Assembly: GCA_007922195.1 (NCBI GenBank)
Contig: ML681997.1
Location: forward strand, 8,013,647-8,077,646
Direction: 5' to 3'
From: Podocnemis expansa
Lineage: Eukaryota; Chordata; Testudines; Podocnemididae
Length of the DNA stretch: 64,000 nt
The stretch's first letter is position 1. Every line of letters begins with the position of its first letter. Under the pieces are notes generated by a model, which did not search any database, was not told the origin of the DNA, and saw only the letters and a list, made by a program, of their open reading frames with translations. A program made the position numbers and the translations under genes. Positions 44,834-55,719 of this stretch are shown piece after piece.

Positions 44834-45480
44834 CAGCACAAGAACAGGCACTGAGCACCAGATCCATTGAAGCAGGGGTCTACCACACTAGACAGGACCC
44901 AAGGTGCAGACTGTGCAGAGAGGCCTCAGAGACAGTCCGACACATAGTGGCAGGATGTAAGATGCAGGCAGGAACAGCATACACTGAACGGCACAACCAA
45001 GTAGCTGGCATTGTGTACAGGAACATCCACACAGTGTATGGGCTAGACCCTCCCAAGTCCAGATGGGAGATTCCACAGAAGGTCGTGGAGAATAACAGGG
45101 CTAAGATCCTGTGGGACTTCCAGATCCAGACGGACAGGCAGGTACTGGCCAATCAACCAGACATCGTGGTAATAGACAAGGACCAGAAGACAGCGGTGGT
45201 GATAGATGTAGCAGTGCCAAGTGACAGCAACATCAGGAAGAAGGAGTATGAGAAGCTGGAGAAGTACCAGGGCCTGAAAGAGGAACTAGAGCGGATGTGG
45301 AAAGTGAAGGCCAAAGTGGTCCCAGTGGTGGTAGGAGCACTCGGGGCTGTGACTCCTAAGCTGGGAGAGTGGCTCCAACAGATCCCAGGAACAACATCAG
45401 AGCTCTCTGTCCAGAAGAGTGCAGTGCTAGGAACAGCTAAGATACTGCGCAGAGCCCTCAAACTCCCAGGCCTCTGGTAG
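44833..45480 (+). CDS. LINE ORF C-terminus: CCHC knuckle and restriction-like endonuclease (partial)
   Basis: A 216-codon open stretch with no stop or frameshift, starting mid-protein. CRLCREASETVRHIVAGC (residues about 26-43 of this stretch) is a CX2CX8HX4C knuckle. It is followed by a helical segment, then NQPDIVVIDKDQKTAVVIDV, the PD...D core of the restriction-like endonuclease, and a charged region (EYEKLEKYQGLKEELERMWK). The protein ends ILRRALKLPGLW at a TAG. The open frame, rare here, suggests a recent insertion. The frame extends leftwards only through the TA run (IYIYIY), which is not LINE protein. Confidence 0.85.
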
Positions 45481-45530
45481 AGGACCCGAGGTTGAGGATG
45501 ACACATACCACCCATAGGGGTGAGAGAGGA
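44833..45530 (+). mobile_element. 5'-truncated LINE with restriction-like endonuclease (R4/Dong-like)
   Basis: A 5'-truncated insertion starting at the (TA)n boundary and ending near the AT-rich 'ggaatttttatatatattta'. It codes for the C-terminal endonuclease of a site-type LINE. TA microsatellite at both edges suggests insertion into TA repeats; Dong-clade elements are known for microsatellite targets (TAA). The clade (R4/Dong against NeSL or R2-like) is not settled. Confidence 0.8.
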
Positions 45531-45745
45531 ATTTTTATATATATTTACTGTACCACCAATTAAGAAGCCCCCTTCCCCCTACTGAGGTAGTTCCTGTGAC
45601 AAGCAGAGCTAGCACAGCTCTTAGGAGCTCTTGCGCATGCAGGAAGTGTGGTTTTCAATGGGCTAAAGTTCAGTCAAATCAAAAACAATTTTCACAACCA
45701 CACACAAAAGCATGTCTCCTACGTGAGAATCATCTGTTTACCACA

Positions 45746-45975
45746 TTTCACAGAGTCATAGATTTTTAAGGCCAGAAGGAACTGTTATGACAGCTAGTTT
45801 GACCTGCATAGTAGAGAGCACAGCAACTTCTGTTCCTCACCCAGCAATTTCTGTATCAAGCCCACAACTTCTGCTTCAGCTGTAGTACATATTTTAGGCC
45901 ATCAAGTCTTGATTTAGAGACTTGGTGCTATAGATAATCCACCACACCTCTCACTAAATCATTCCAGTGACTAAT
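45746..45975. repeat. Dispersed repeat ('agagtcatagatttttaaggccagaagg')
   Basis: 'gagtcatagatttttaaggc', 'cagaaggaactgttatgaca' and 'aatccaccacacctctcact' match an abundant turtle repeat, probably a CR1-type 3' end in inverse orientation. Its opening resembles the repeats at 11636 and 54896. Confidence 0.6.
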
Positions 45976-47391
45976 TATGCTGGCTGTTTAAAAATGGTGC
46001 CTTATTTCAACTTTTTGACCCCAAATTTTGTGCTACAAATGCTGCAAATGAATGATGCAATTTTTGTAAAAAATGACAAGAAATGCATTTTTCCAACACC
46101 TTTGTTGTCTGAGAGAGTCAAACTATGTTCACTCAGACTTTTTGTTTCTTTTTAAATCCACTGAAGAACATCAGTGAAGCCTAGAAATTTCAACTTGCTA
46201 AGCTCTGGAGTTTCACAAGATACTGAACATCTGAAATGAGGGGTTAGGATGGGACAGTCCTTTGGCAACCATAATTAGAACTGTTGCTAATGTTCCAGTT
46301 TTTATACAGTATCCTCCAGAGATGCTCCATGAGTTTTATCATCTTCTTTAAAAAAAGGATAAATAAATAAAGCTATGGTTAGAGTCCTACATAGGCTGTC
46401 AGTGTCCATTTAATGACCCACTCAACTCTGTTTTAATGTTGACTGGGTGTCATTGGTTCCTGAACCTTCTCACAGAGAGATTATTTGCAAACACCCTTTC
46501 TCATCCATTCTCCTGTTGAATTAGGTGCTACATACAGATGCGGCTCTTTGCGGCAAGTGGAAGTATAACCACTTATCAGGGCAAGCTTTAGCCCTCACGT
46601 TACCTGGAGTGCATGTAAAATTCACACTGTGCAGTAGTGGCTGTTACACGGGTGCAGCCATATTCCTCCATCAGGCTCCTGAGGACAGCTGGACCCTAGG
46701 GAGATTGCTCTGACTGACTTCTGCTGTTCTGTGTCCGCAAGGGAAAGGAGGTTTGGCTGGAGGGGAGACCAGCGTTCCATCCACCCTCTTTTTCAAGCAC
46801 GCACCAAGGCAGCATATCATCAGTCTGCCAGCAGAAGGGATGAAGGCGGCTGGCTGGGGAATAAGTTTGAGGGAGCAAGTAAGCAAAGGCAAAGACTCTT
46901 ACCCTGCAGTGCAATCAGCAATTCCTTCACTTCCCTCCATGTGCACAAACAGCTCTCCTCTGCCTCTCACACAGAGTTATATGGGGTTGGAATCAATTCT
47001 GGTCTCCCTTTGGCATTGAACTTGGAGTGAGACCACACTGTTTTGTAATCTGCATCATGGAAAGGTGCTGGAGATAAAGGTGCGGAGGCTCATGTCACTC
47101 TAGATCCCAACTCTTCTGGCAGAGCAGGACAGTCAACAGTTAACGGGCTGGTCAGTAACCAGGCAGCCCCTTCAGTCTTTAAGCACAAGCTGTCTGGCAG
47201 GGCAAGGCAGTAAAGAGCTAGGGGTTGGCTTATAGTCAGGCAGTTCCTCCAGGAGTTTATGAGCCCAGGCCCTGGCACAGGGCAGGGCAGCAAATAGTCT
47301 GTAGCCCCTGGCCCTCAGGCAGGGCAGAGCAGGCAAAGGAGGTAGAAGTCCAGCATGGTCAAGCTCATAGGCAAATGAGTCAAGCACCTTT
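45976..47391. other. No recognised feature
   Basis: No gene identified. From about 47080 the sequence shows loosely repeated 'ctggcagggcaggcag'-like blocks, perhaps part of an unrecognised repeat continuing beyond the element at 47392. Confidence 0.45.
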
Positions 47392-47819
47392 GGCTATGTC
47401 TACATCAGCAATTTTAGATCAGACTTGCTAGTCCAAACTAAAGAAGACCGAGGTTAGTCTGAACTAACTTCAGGCTAGTTTGAACTAACCGCAGCTTTGA
47501 ACTAACTCACTGCACGTTTTAGTTTGAACTAATGTTTTGCTTCAGACTAGAATGCTCAGCTAGTTTGAACTAATGATTTAGTTTGAACTTTTTCAGTTCA
47601 AATTATGCCTTCATTCGTGCCTTGCCGTGCAACTAAAGTTCGAACTGAGTGCAGAAGTCCAAACTAACATTGGCACTTATTAGTTCGGACTAAGCTTTGC
47701 CTAGTTTGAACTAAGAAATTTCATAGTTTGAACTAGGCAAACCCTAGTATAGCCAAGGGCTAAATTAGTCCAGACTAAGCTTCCTTAGTCCAGACTAATG
47801 TGGCAATGTAGACATAGCC
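47392..47819. mobile_element. Harbinger-type element, AGTTCGAACT type (copy A3)
   Basis: Starts GGCTATGTCTACATCAGCAA and ends 'ggcaatgtagacatagcc', with inverted ends near-identical over the first 14 bp. TTT flanks it at 47389-47391 and 47820-47822, although the right flank is a T-run. The interior is filled with AGTTTGAACT/AGTTCGAACT palindromes. Confidence 0.88.
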
Positions 47820-47822
47820 TTT

Positions 47823-48650
47823 TTGGTTTAACAGGCCACAGTGAGGCTGCCATGCCAGGGGTCGGGTAGCAAGGAGAGATGGGGGACACAGGCCCTCTGA
47901 TTCCACTACGGCCCAGCCCAGGGCCCTAAGAGTGGTGGAGCTTTCCACCATTGAGTCAGTGGGGCTCCAGCTGCAATATGCCAACCAGTGTGACATATTC
48001 CCAGTCATATTGTGGTCAGCTGTCTCTGGGAGACTTCCTCCACTGTGTACTTGTCTCCAAGGGTTGTCTTTGGCTTCTTCGGAGTATGTTGTCGGGGCAG
48101 TCCCAGTAGCTACTCGGCGTCTGGGCTGTTGAGCAGTTCCGGTGGGTCAAGCAAGCCCTCAGTCTAGCCGGCATCCTCGTCAAGCTCCCTATCCAGTCGC
48201 AGGCAAGAGATGTATTTCTCCTCTGGTGGCTCACTCTTAACTGAGCTACAGATCCTGTTTTGTGTATTTCCTAGTCCTGTCCTGCCCCTGTGCTTCCAGT
48301 AAGGGGGTTGTGCCATACCTGCCTCTATCCACCAGGCGATGTGGATCATCCTTTCAGCATCAGCCTCAGAGGGAGGCCTTGCTGCTTCATTACTCTTTGT
48401 TCTGCTGTTTAACAGACACAATATACATGTGCAATTGGATGGACCTTTGCATATCCAGTTCCAACCACTGACACAGATGGATCAATCAGAACATGGCCCA
48501 GAGAGCACTCTAGCATCGTAATAGCTAAGCAATAATGGAGACTGAAGTTCTCTTCCATACTAAGCCTCCATTTTGCTTTTAGTTACTCCAAACTTCCCTT
48601 CAAAGACTTACTTGTGGCACTAAGATTTTTTCAAATCTGGCCTTGTCCTG
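47823..48650. other. No confidently recognised feature
   Basis: Blocks such as 'ggggctccagctgcaatatg' and 'gtagctactcggcgtctggg' look repeat-derived, but I cannot name the family. The element A3 may be inserted into it. No gene. Confidence 0.4.
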
Positions 48651-48654
48651 AAGG

Positions 48655-48880
48655 TGAAGGAAGGCTGATTTTCTGGTTAACATGCTGGACTGGAGTTAAA
48701 GAGAGCTAAGTTAAATTCCTCAGTCTGCTCAGACTTCCAATCTCATCCTGTGAAAAATGAATATGATACTATTTATTTTCTCCAACTCCTTGTTTGTCTT
48801 ATCGCCTAGTTAGAGCTTAAGTTATTTGTGGCATGTCCTGTCTCTCAGTGCCTGTATGAACAATATCTAAACCTAAAATT
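48655..48880 (+). mobile_element. Possible CORE-SINE/MIR-like remnant
   Basis: A head 'ggttaacatgctggactgga', a middle 'tgaaaaatgaatatgatact' and a tail 'gttagagcttaagttatttg' then 'catgtcctgtctctcagtgc' follow the order of a MIR-type SINE tail seen in reptiles. Highly worn. Confidence 0.5.
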
Positions 48881-48895
48881 TTTAGGGCTACTGTA

Positions 48896-50290
48896 ATACA
48901 AATAAACAAGGAGCCCTGTAAGAAACTAACAAATTTATTTATCACATGAACTTTTGTGGGTAGAATCCCACTTCATCAGCCACATGAAATGGAGGGTACA
49001 GTATGAAAGGGAATGTATAAATGTAGAGAAGGGTGAGTCACAAGGTCAGTTCAGATCTTTTCAGCAAGTCAAGCAAGTTGTTTGGATTCAAACAGTGGGG
49101 AACAACAGATAAGACGGTCGGAAGGTTAAAGGACAGAAAGATTACCTTTTGTAATGAGTGAACTGGCCAAAAGCTTGATTCAGACCTAAACTGATGCTGT
49201 TAAATTTGCATATGAATTCTAACGCTGCAGTTTCGCTTTGCAGTTTTGATTGGAAGTGTTTCTGTGGATGTACTGTAAGTGACATGTCTTTCACAGACTC
49301 TGTGGGGAGGCTGAAGTGTTCCCTATTGGTTTTTGAATGTTACCATTCTGATTCGTGTCCATTTATTTTTTTGTGCAGAGACAGTCCACTTTGGCCAATG
49401 TATAAGGCAGAGGAGCTTTGTTGAAACATGATGGCATATATCACATTGGATAAGCAGGTGAATGGCCCTTGATGGAGTAGCTGGTTTGATTAGGTCCTAT
49501 GATGCTGTCATTTGAGCAGATATGTGGCAGAGTTGGCAACAGGGTTTGTTCTGAGATGGGTGCCTGCCTTTGTGTTTCTATTGTATGGTGTATAGTTGCT
49601 AGCGAGCATCTGCTTAAGATTATGGGGCTGTCTGTAAGCAAGGAGAGGCCTACCTCCAAGAATTAAGAGTGTGAAAGATCATTTTTCAGGTAGGCTGTAG
49701 ATCCTTAATGATCTGATGTAAAAGTGTGACATGGGGGCTGTAGGTGATGAACATTATACTATTTTCCTTGTTGGACTTGCCCTGTATTAGTTGATTTCTG
49801 GGTATCTGTCTGGCTCCATTAATCTGTTTCATCACGTCCCCAGGTGGATACTGTAGTTTTAAGAATTCTTGATAGAGATCCTGAAGATGTCTGTCTCTGT
49901 CTGAGGGACTGGAGCTAATATGGTGGTATCTTAGGTTTTGGCTGTAGACAATGGATTATGTGGTGTGTCCCAGATGAAGGCTGAAGGGATGTAGGTAATT
50001 ACAACGTTCAGTAGGTTTTCAGTGTAAGGTGATGTTTATATGTCCATCACTTATTTGTATTATAGAATCCAGGAAGTGGAGCTCCCATATGAAGTCATCT
50101 GGACTGAGCTTGATGGTGGGATGGAAATTGTTGAAATTTTGGAGGAATTCTTCAAGGGCTTCCTTTTCATGGGTTCAGATGATGATGTCATCAATGTAGT
50201 GTAAGTAGAGGAGGAGCTCTTGGGGACAAGAGCTGAGGAAGCATTGTTCTAATACAGACATAAAAATGATGTCCTATTGTGGGTCAATGT
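48896..50290 (-). mobile_element. Second Penelope-like element with reverse-transcriptase motif
   Basis: The left end (48898-49000) is the PLE terminal unit ('aacaaggagccctgtaagaa', 'cacatgaacttttgtgggta'). The minus strand then codes, from right to left, for the reverse-transcriptase core and the C-terminal region homologous to 5891-6244. It is 5'-truncated and frames are broken. Confidence 0.8.
49441..50285 (-). pseudogene. PLE reverse transcriptase and linker remnant
   Basis: On the minus strand LHYIDDIII spans about 50204-50178; its YIDD (50187-50198) is the catalytic motif of Penelope-like reverse transcriptases. A stop follows, then THEKEALEEFLQNFNNFHPT and IKLSPDDFIWELHFLD. Near 49660-49441 the segment SYSIKGH corresponds to YSIKGSF in the first PLE, and the CQLCPH motif is worn. 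Multiple frame breaks; inactive. Confidence 0.75.
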
Positions 50291-50410
50291 GGGTACACAT
50301 GGCTATATTTAATAATATTTGAAAGCTTGGGAAGTTTCACACTTTATGTTTTTCCTGCTTTGAGCTATATGAACATGAAAAATGGTGTTTTTCAGTACTT
50401 AAAACTGTAC

Positions 50411-50436
50411 TTTCTTTTTTTCTTTCTTTCTTTCTT
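50411..50436. repeat. TTTC microsatellite
   Basis: A T-rich start followed by four to five TTTC units. Confidence 0.9.
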
Positions 50437-51370
50437 CAGAACTCAGAAAAACAACTGACCACATATCATAACATTATCTAACAAAATGTTTCTGAAATCC
50501 ATGCACTTTATATTTTTTTAAAATATACCTGCAATGACATGCCAGAATTTAACTGAATCAGTAAGTTCTGCTGGTGTCCTGAACCATGAAAGCACTAGAC
50601 ATTTATAAATGTCAGCAGGAGTCCAAGATGAAATTCCAGCATTGATATTTACTTCAGAACCTTCATTACTATTTATTATCCCTGCATATGCACAGGCATG
50701 GATTTGAAAGTAAAAAGACGCGGAGGAAATTTCTGTGGATGGCAGAAATATGGTTTGCTATATATATGAATGAGTCAAGAAGACCATATGATGCACAGGA
50801 AACATTAAACAGAGGCTTTTCCTAGGAAATCATCTTTTTTATATGCTTTAGTTCAGTTTATATTTTAGCCATCAATGGCAGGGACCTGGCAGAGGCCAAG
50901 AAAAATTACATTACTTTACGTTACATTTGCATTATTTTCCCTGATGTATTTAGATCAGAGTGATAAATTAATCATGACTCATGGTCTGATTCACAAAAGA
51001 TTATTGTCTGGGTTACACTCCTGCATTTGCAGCATGTAAATGTTCTGCACTAAACCTGAGAGACTCAGCACATTTTCTATTCACTGAACCCCTCATGTGC
51101 CAAGCGCTTCCTTCTTTTCAGTAAATACAAGGAGAGTACAAACCAGGAACACAGTGCCCTAGGCAGAGCTCCAGAGGCAAGGAGAGAGGAACGTTGTCTT
51201 ATGAAGATAGTAGAGCCTGCCTTGTGGTGGAAGCCATTGGCATGAAACTCACTTCCTGGCTTGAACACTTGCTAATAAAAACCAGCTGAGAAAACATTCC
51301 CACAGTCACAGAATTAAGGTTCTGATCCTGCCAGGTACTGATGGCCTCCTTAGAGATGCATGGTCTCAAA
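50437..51370. other. No recognised feature
   Basis: AT-rich with no identifiable repeat or gene. Confidence 0.45.
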
Positions 51371-52142
51371 GGCTATGTCTAAGGGGCTCAGTTAATTTGA
51401 CTTAATAAGGTCTGCTTAAAGTCGACTTTAATATAGACCTTATTAAGTCGACTTAAGCCAGGGGGACCCATTTAAAGTTGACTTAATAAAGTGGACTTTA
51501 AATGGGTCCCTGGCTTAAGTCACCTTTATAAACTCGACTTAAAAGGCTCTATTGCACTAAGTCAACTTTATTAAGTCAACTTTAATGGGCACATTGCTTT
51601 AAGTCGACTTAATAAAGTCAATTTAACCCTTAATGTTGACTTTAAGGACAGGAGTTATTAAGTTGATTTAAGCAAGCGCTTAAGTAGAATTAATGAACTC
51701 CAAGGGTATGTCTACACAGCACTTTTATTTTGAAATAACACTGGTTATTTTGAAATAAAAGATATTTGGTCCACATGACGTTTTCTTATTTCGAAAGGAC
51801 GGATCCTGTCCTTTCGAAATAAGAACCGTTGTTTTGAAACAGGTTAAACCCTGATTGCTTCGAAATGGCTGTTATTTTGAAATGGTTATTTCGAAATAAG
51901 GTCATTTGGACATGTTGTTTCGAAACAACACCATTGTTTCAAAACAACTGTTTTGAAACAACATGTCCAAAAGGCTTTATTTCGAAATAACCATTTCGAA
52001 ATAACAGCCGTTTTGATAGCAGGCTTCTTATTTTAAATAATCCTTATTTTGAAATAACGATGTGTGTGTAGACATAGCCCAAATGTGGCCAGGGAGCTGC
52101 TTAAGTTGACTTAAACTTAAGCCGACTAGTGTAGACATAGCC
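51371..52142. mobile_element. Harbinger-type element, AAGTCGACTT type (copy B3), with copy C2 inside
   Basis: Starts ggctatgtctaaggggctca and ends 'gactagtgtagacatagcc'. The array of AAGTCGACTT palindromes is very regular (51417-51445, 51530-51560, 51600-51640), with intact gtcgac or tcgact cores. Flanks AAA and AAG share AA. A TTTCGAAA-type element is inserted at 51704-52080. Confidence 0.88.
51704..52080. mobile_element. Harbinger-type element, TTTCGAAA type (copy C2), nested
   Basis: Starts gggtatgtctacacagca and ends 'tgtgtgtagacatagccc'. Flanking trinucleotides CAA and AAA agree at 2 of 3. Intact palindromes include atttcgaaagg, ttatttcgaaataa and tgttgtttcgaaacaaca. The longest palindromes lie at 51888-51900 and 51978-51996. 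It interrupts copy B3 and is therefore the younger. Confidence 0.9.
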
Positions 52143-52457
52143 AAGGGTGCTGAAAGTACACAACGTCTTTCAAGAAAACTTTAGCAGCTTAGTAAATCAA
52201 ATGTGAAGGCTGTTAAGACCCCTGGTATAGGCTTTTCGCAGGTGCCAAATAAGTTAGTCTCAGATGTGTGCATGAGTCTCAAAGTGACACTGGGAAGCAT
52301 GCACCTAATTCACTTTGGGGTTTTTGAAAATCCCACACTATGGCTTTAATAACACTTGAATCTTGGCTCCTGCATCGAGCTCACATCAATATAATTAAAA
52401 CCCTTGCTTTGGAAAAGCAATATGTAAATTCACCTTCCATGCATACTTGCTATCCTT
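52143..52457. other. No confidently recognised feature
   Basis: A weak CTAAGTGACTTAGG-type stretch may lie at 52225-52330 ('gggtttttgaaaatcccaca'). Nothing else. Confidence 0.4.
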
Positions 52458-52531
52458 AGGGCCTGGTCCAAAGTCCACTGAAGTCAATGGCATTCTTCCT
52501 ACAGACTTCATTAGGCTTTAGATCAGAGCCT
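52458..52531. repeat. Short palindromic element ('gggcctggtccaaagtccac')
   Basis: The left arm gggcctggtccaaagtccac then tgaagtcaatgg, and right arm 'gacttcattaggctttagat' then 'cagagcc', are imperfect reverse complements forming a ~30-bp stem. I recognise this type as a common amniote palindromic repeat. Confidence 0.7.
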
Positions 52532-53130
52532 TCCAGGGCTGAATTAATGTAAGAGCTATAGCTGCTGAAGTCCCAGGCCCCAGCCTGAAGGTGGGGGGAG
52601 AAGCAGTGTTCAGCTCCTATAGCTTCTACATTAATTTGTCCCCCCACCCCACATGGTGCTGGGGGGGGGCAGTGTTGAAAGAAGCCCTGCCCTCCGGTGC
52701 TGAGTGATGCTGGGGTCCTGGGCCAGAGGCCAGTCTCTGCTCCTGCCTTGCCTCTGGACCAACTGGTTCACCTCGGGGGCAGAGTAGGCTAGCCTTGTTC
52801 ATTCTGCTTTGCTCTGTGGGCAGGGCTAGCTGGCATACAGTGCAGTTTATGGTGTGGCGTCCCAGAGCCGTGGGCGTTAAGACCACGTTGGAGCTGCGGT
52901 GCACGCTAGCCAGCCCTAGGCCAGCCCACCATGTGCAGGGGAAGCCCAGTCAGCCCCAGAGATGGGGCAGGAGTGTGGCCTCTGCCCCTGTCCCCCACCC
53001 CCCACACCGGCCCAAGCAGGGACTCCCATGGTGGTGGAGACCTGGGACCCCAGGGTGGGGGGCCCAGACAGAGGGGGCCCCCCCACAATGATGGGGCAGC
53101 CAGGGTCCTGAATCCCTTTCATCTGCACCT
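52532..53130. mobile_element. GC-rich block, probably hAT-derived
   Basis: Starts 'cagggctgaattaatgtaag' and is GC-rich to about 53130. 'attaatgtaagagctatagc' at 52542 recurs inverted as 'cctatagcttctacattaat' at 52615, a hairpin. The right end and duplication were not found, so the hAT call rests on composition and the CAGGGCTG start. Confidence 0.45.
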
Positions 53131-53640
53131 GTTCAACAATAAAAACCTCAGCCAGCAGTGTTGGGCACACAATCATTTTAGCCATTATTTTTGTTCTGGG
53201 TAATGAGCAGAATAATTTAGTATATAAGAGCTATTAATTATATGACTGAGCAGTTACTTATATAACAGTTACTTGTAAAAATTTCAGGGTGTGTATCTGA
53301 AAATACCGCCCCCCCCCAAATCAAGACACACTACTGTAGACTTTGTAGCCAGTGGAACTGTGCATCCTATTTGCACGCATCTCTGTGGCTTGTTATCCTA
53401 TTAGCCAAATATTTCCTACACAGCTAGTTATTCAGGGCATTTTCAGAGATTTGTATTCGGCTCATTCCTCTTCGATTACGAAGCTCAATTTACATTGCCT
53501 TTTTTGACTGCCACATTGTATTGCAAACTCATTTCTAGTGTGATATCCACTATAACCCCATATTCTCTACAGTTACTGTTTTCAAGTTTTTCCTCAGTTT
53601 ATATTTAACTTTTGGATATCTACCCCTAGGTATGTATTCT
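53131..53640. other. No recognised feature
   Basis: AT-rich, with a C-run at 53306-53315. No gene or repeat identified. Confidence 0.45.
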
Positions 53641-54333
53641 CTTGCTCTTTTCCAAGATGCATTTTAACTTCTAGTCACATTCCCAGCTTCTCTAGGTCTC
53701 TCAGTGTTATTTACATGCATCCCCATGCAAAGAGTTAATGCAAGGCATATGCACATTTGTAGTTCCACTTCAGCCATCATGCCACAAGTGGCACCCAGAT
53801 TAGTGTTGACTTGAGGATCCTGGAATAAATATAGATCTTCTTCTTTGGCTTCAACTTCCTCTTGTCCTGTCAACTGGTCTCAGGTCATTGTGCAATCATC
53901 CACCATTTTAGTCCGTCCAAGATGATATGATGGTCAACCTACTTAGATAAAATCCATCCATTGCTTTCCTGGCTTTTCTGAGAACTCTTTCGTACCATAT
54001 TTTCCTGTCATTCTGCCTTTATCACCAGGTGTCCTTCATTCATCCTCTTCCCATGCTTGGATCAGTGAAATTGTGTTCCTGGATTTTATCATCCACATTA
54101 TGGATTATGACTTCTGTTCCAGTGCTTTCATTTCAAAATCCCTCTCTCCCTCTGTTTAACTCCTCTTATGACGTGACGAATTCTCATCTCAAATGTGTAT
54201 AGACATTGAATTTGCCTTCTCTTTCTTGTTCATGTTTCTGCACCCTACAGTGTTGTGAGGTACATTATTGATCTACACGATTGGGCTTGCACTCTGAGTG
54301 GTTTGTGCTTGTCATACATAATCCCTGAGATGT

Positions 54334-54462
54334 TCCAAAGGGGCAGCCGTGTTAGTCTAGTAAAGCAAAAAAAGCAAGGAGTCTTGTGGCACTTAAAGAC
54401 TAACAGATTTATTTATCACATGAGCTTTTGTGGGAGAAAATCCCACTTGGTCAGATGTTATT
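54334..54462 (+). mobile_element. Penelope-like terminal repeat (near full unit)
   Basis: 'ttccaaaggggcagccgtgt' to 'aatcccacttggtcagatgt' is a whole PLE terminal unit in plus orientation. AGATGTT occurs on both sides, but AGATG is also part of the unit, so the duplication is ambiguous. Confidence 0.82.
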
Positions 54463-54527
54463 CCACACTCTACCAGCATTACCCAATCTGCGCTGTATCT
54501 CACATTCAAGATTAGGCTCTACACTGG

Positions 54528-54895
54528 TGGGTCTGTTATGTCAATTTAAAGTCAACCTTGTTAAGTCAACTTAGAGTGTCCACACTGAGACTCCTGTCGA
54601 CTGCCTGCACTGGCAGGTGCTAAGTTGACCCTTCCTGGTGGCTAGGAACTCTGGGAGAGGGCCTGGAGGCCAATTAAGTTAATTTAAGGGCTATTCCCTA
54701 TCTACACTGGCTTAAGTCAATTTAACAAGGTTGACATAAGTGTTAGGTCAACGTTAAGAGGTTGAGTTATTAAGTCAACTTAAGGAAGCACTTAAATTGA
54801 CTTAATAAAAGCCCCCTGTGGCTGCGGGGGTCTGTAGGTCGACTTAAGCTTCCTTAAGTCAACCTAAGGCTCCAGTTTAGATGTACTCATAGGCT
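54528..54895. mobile_element. Harbinger-type element, AAGTCGACTT type (copy B2)
   Basis: Same order of blocks as copy B1: 'taaagtcaaccttgttaagt', 'gtccacactgagactcctgt', 'ctatctacactggcttaagt', 'gttattaagtcaacttaagg' and 'tctgtaggtcgacttaagct'. The left end is gggtctgttatgtc. It is followed directly by the dispersed repeat at 54896, as at 11636. Confidence 0.75.
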
Positions 54896-55000
54896 CTAAG
54901 GTCAAAAGGGACAAATATGATCATCTAGTCTGATCTCCAGCACTATGCAGGTCATAGAGCCTCACTCACCCACGCCATTAATCTCTATGTCTAATTTGTC
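54896..55000. repeat. Dispersed turtle-type repeat next to copy B2
   Basis: 'ctctaaggtcaaaagggaca', 'atatgatcatctagtctgat' and 'cactatgcaggtcatagagc' match 11636-11740. Only its first ~100 bp is present. Confidence 0.65.
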
Positions 55001-55118
55001 CACAAAGCTTACTGTCTAATTTGCCTATGGCGTCTCTACTGACTTCAGTCTTAGTCATGTTCATTTTCACCCCATGCCTACTTAGCTGGTCATATCAATG
55101 ATTGACTATTTCCTCAAG

Positions 55119-55719
55119 TTTCAAAGGGGCAGCCGTGTTAGTCTAGTCCAGCAAAAAAAAAAAAAAAGGGGTTGTGTGGCACTTTACGACTAACAGATTT
55201 ATTTTTTGCATGAGCTTTTGTGGGAGAAAATCCCACTTCGTCAGATGCTTCGAAGATGGGGAAACTTACAGAATGGAATGAACATCAGAAATCACAAAAC
55301 CAAAAACTAGTTGCTGAGCACTTCCATCTTTCTAATCACTCGACAAATGATTTGTTAACAACTGTACTCAGAGACGTCAGTGGGACATCAAGATTTCAAA
55401 GAGAAACAACTGAAGTGGAATTAATATGAAAATTAAATTGTGTGAAAGCAGGATTAAATTGAGACAATGGGTTCTTTTCCCATTACAAAAGGTAATTTGA
55501 CTTCAGCCTTCCCAGGGTTTGAACCTAAACAACTGCTCTGATTTGCTGTTACTGTATGACCTGATCCTATGTTTTACACCCCCTTGCATTTATTTTCATT
55601 CCATTCTGTAAGTTCCCCCATCTTTGAAGCATCTGATGAAGCAGGATTTTTCTCCCACAGAAGCTCATGTGAAAAATAAATCTGTTAGTCTTTAAATGCC
55701 ACACAACTCCTTGGTTTTT
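55119..55719. mobile_element. Penelope-like element with inverted arms and 12-bp duplication
   Basis: The left arm (about 55125-55285) and right arm (about 55595-55715) are inverted copies ('gatggggaaacttacagaat' with 'attctgtaagttcccccatc'). TATTTCCTCAAG is exact at 55107-55118 and 55720-55731. The 300 bp between the arms corresponds to PLE sequence near 6660-6850, with no coding part. It breaks the LINE reverse transcriptase just after its YADD block. Confidence 0.93.

Noticed and set aside
51371..52142. Satellite or CRISPR-like array from regular palindromes
   Set aside because: The palindromes are bounded by transposon-type ends and lie in a vertebrate context; spacers are not of equal length and there are no cas genes.
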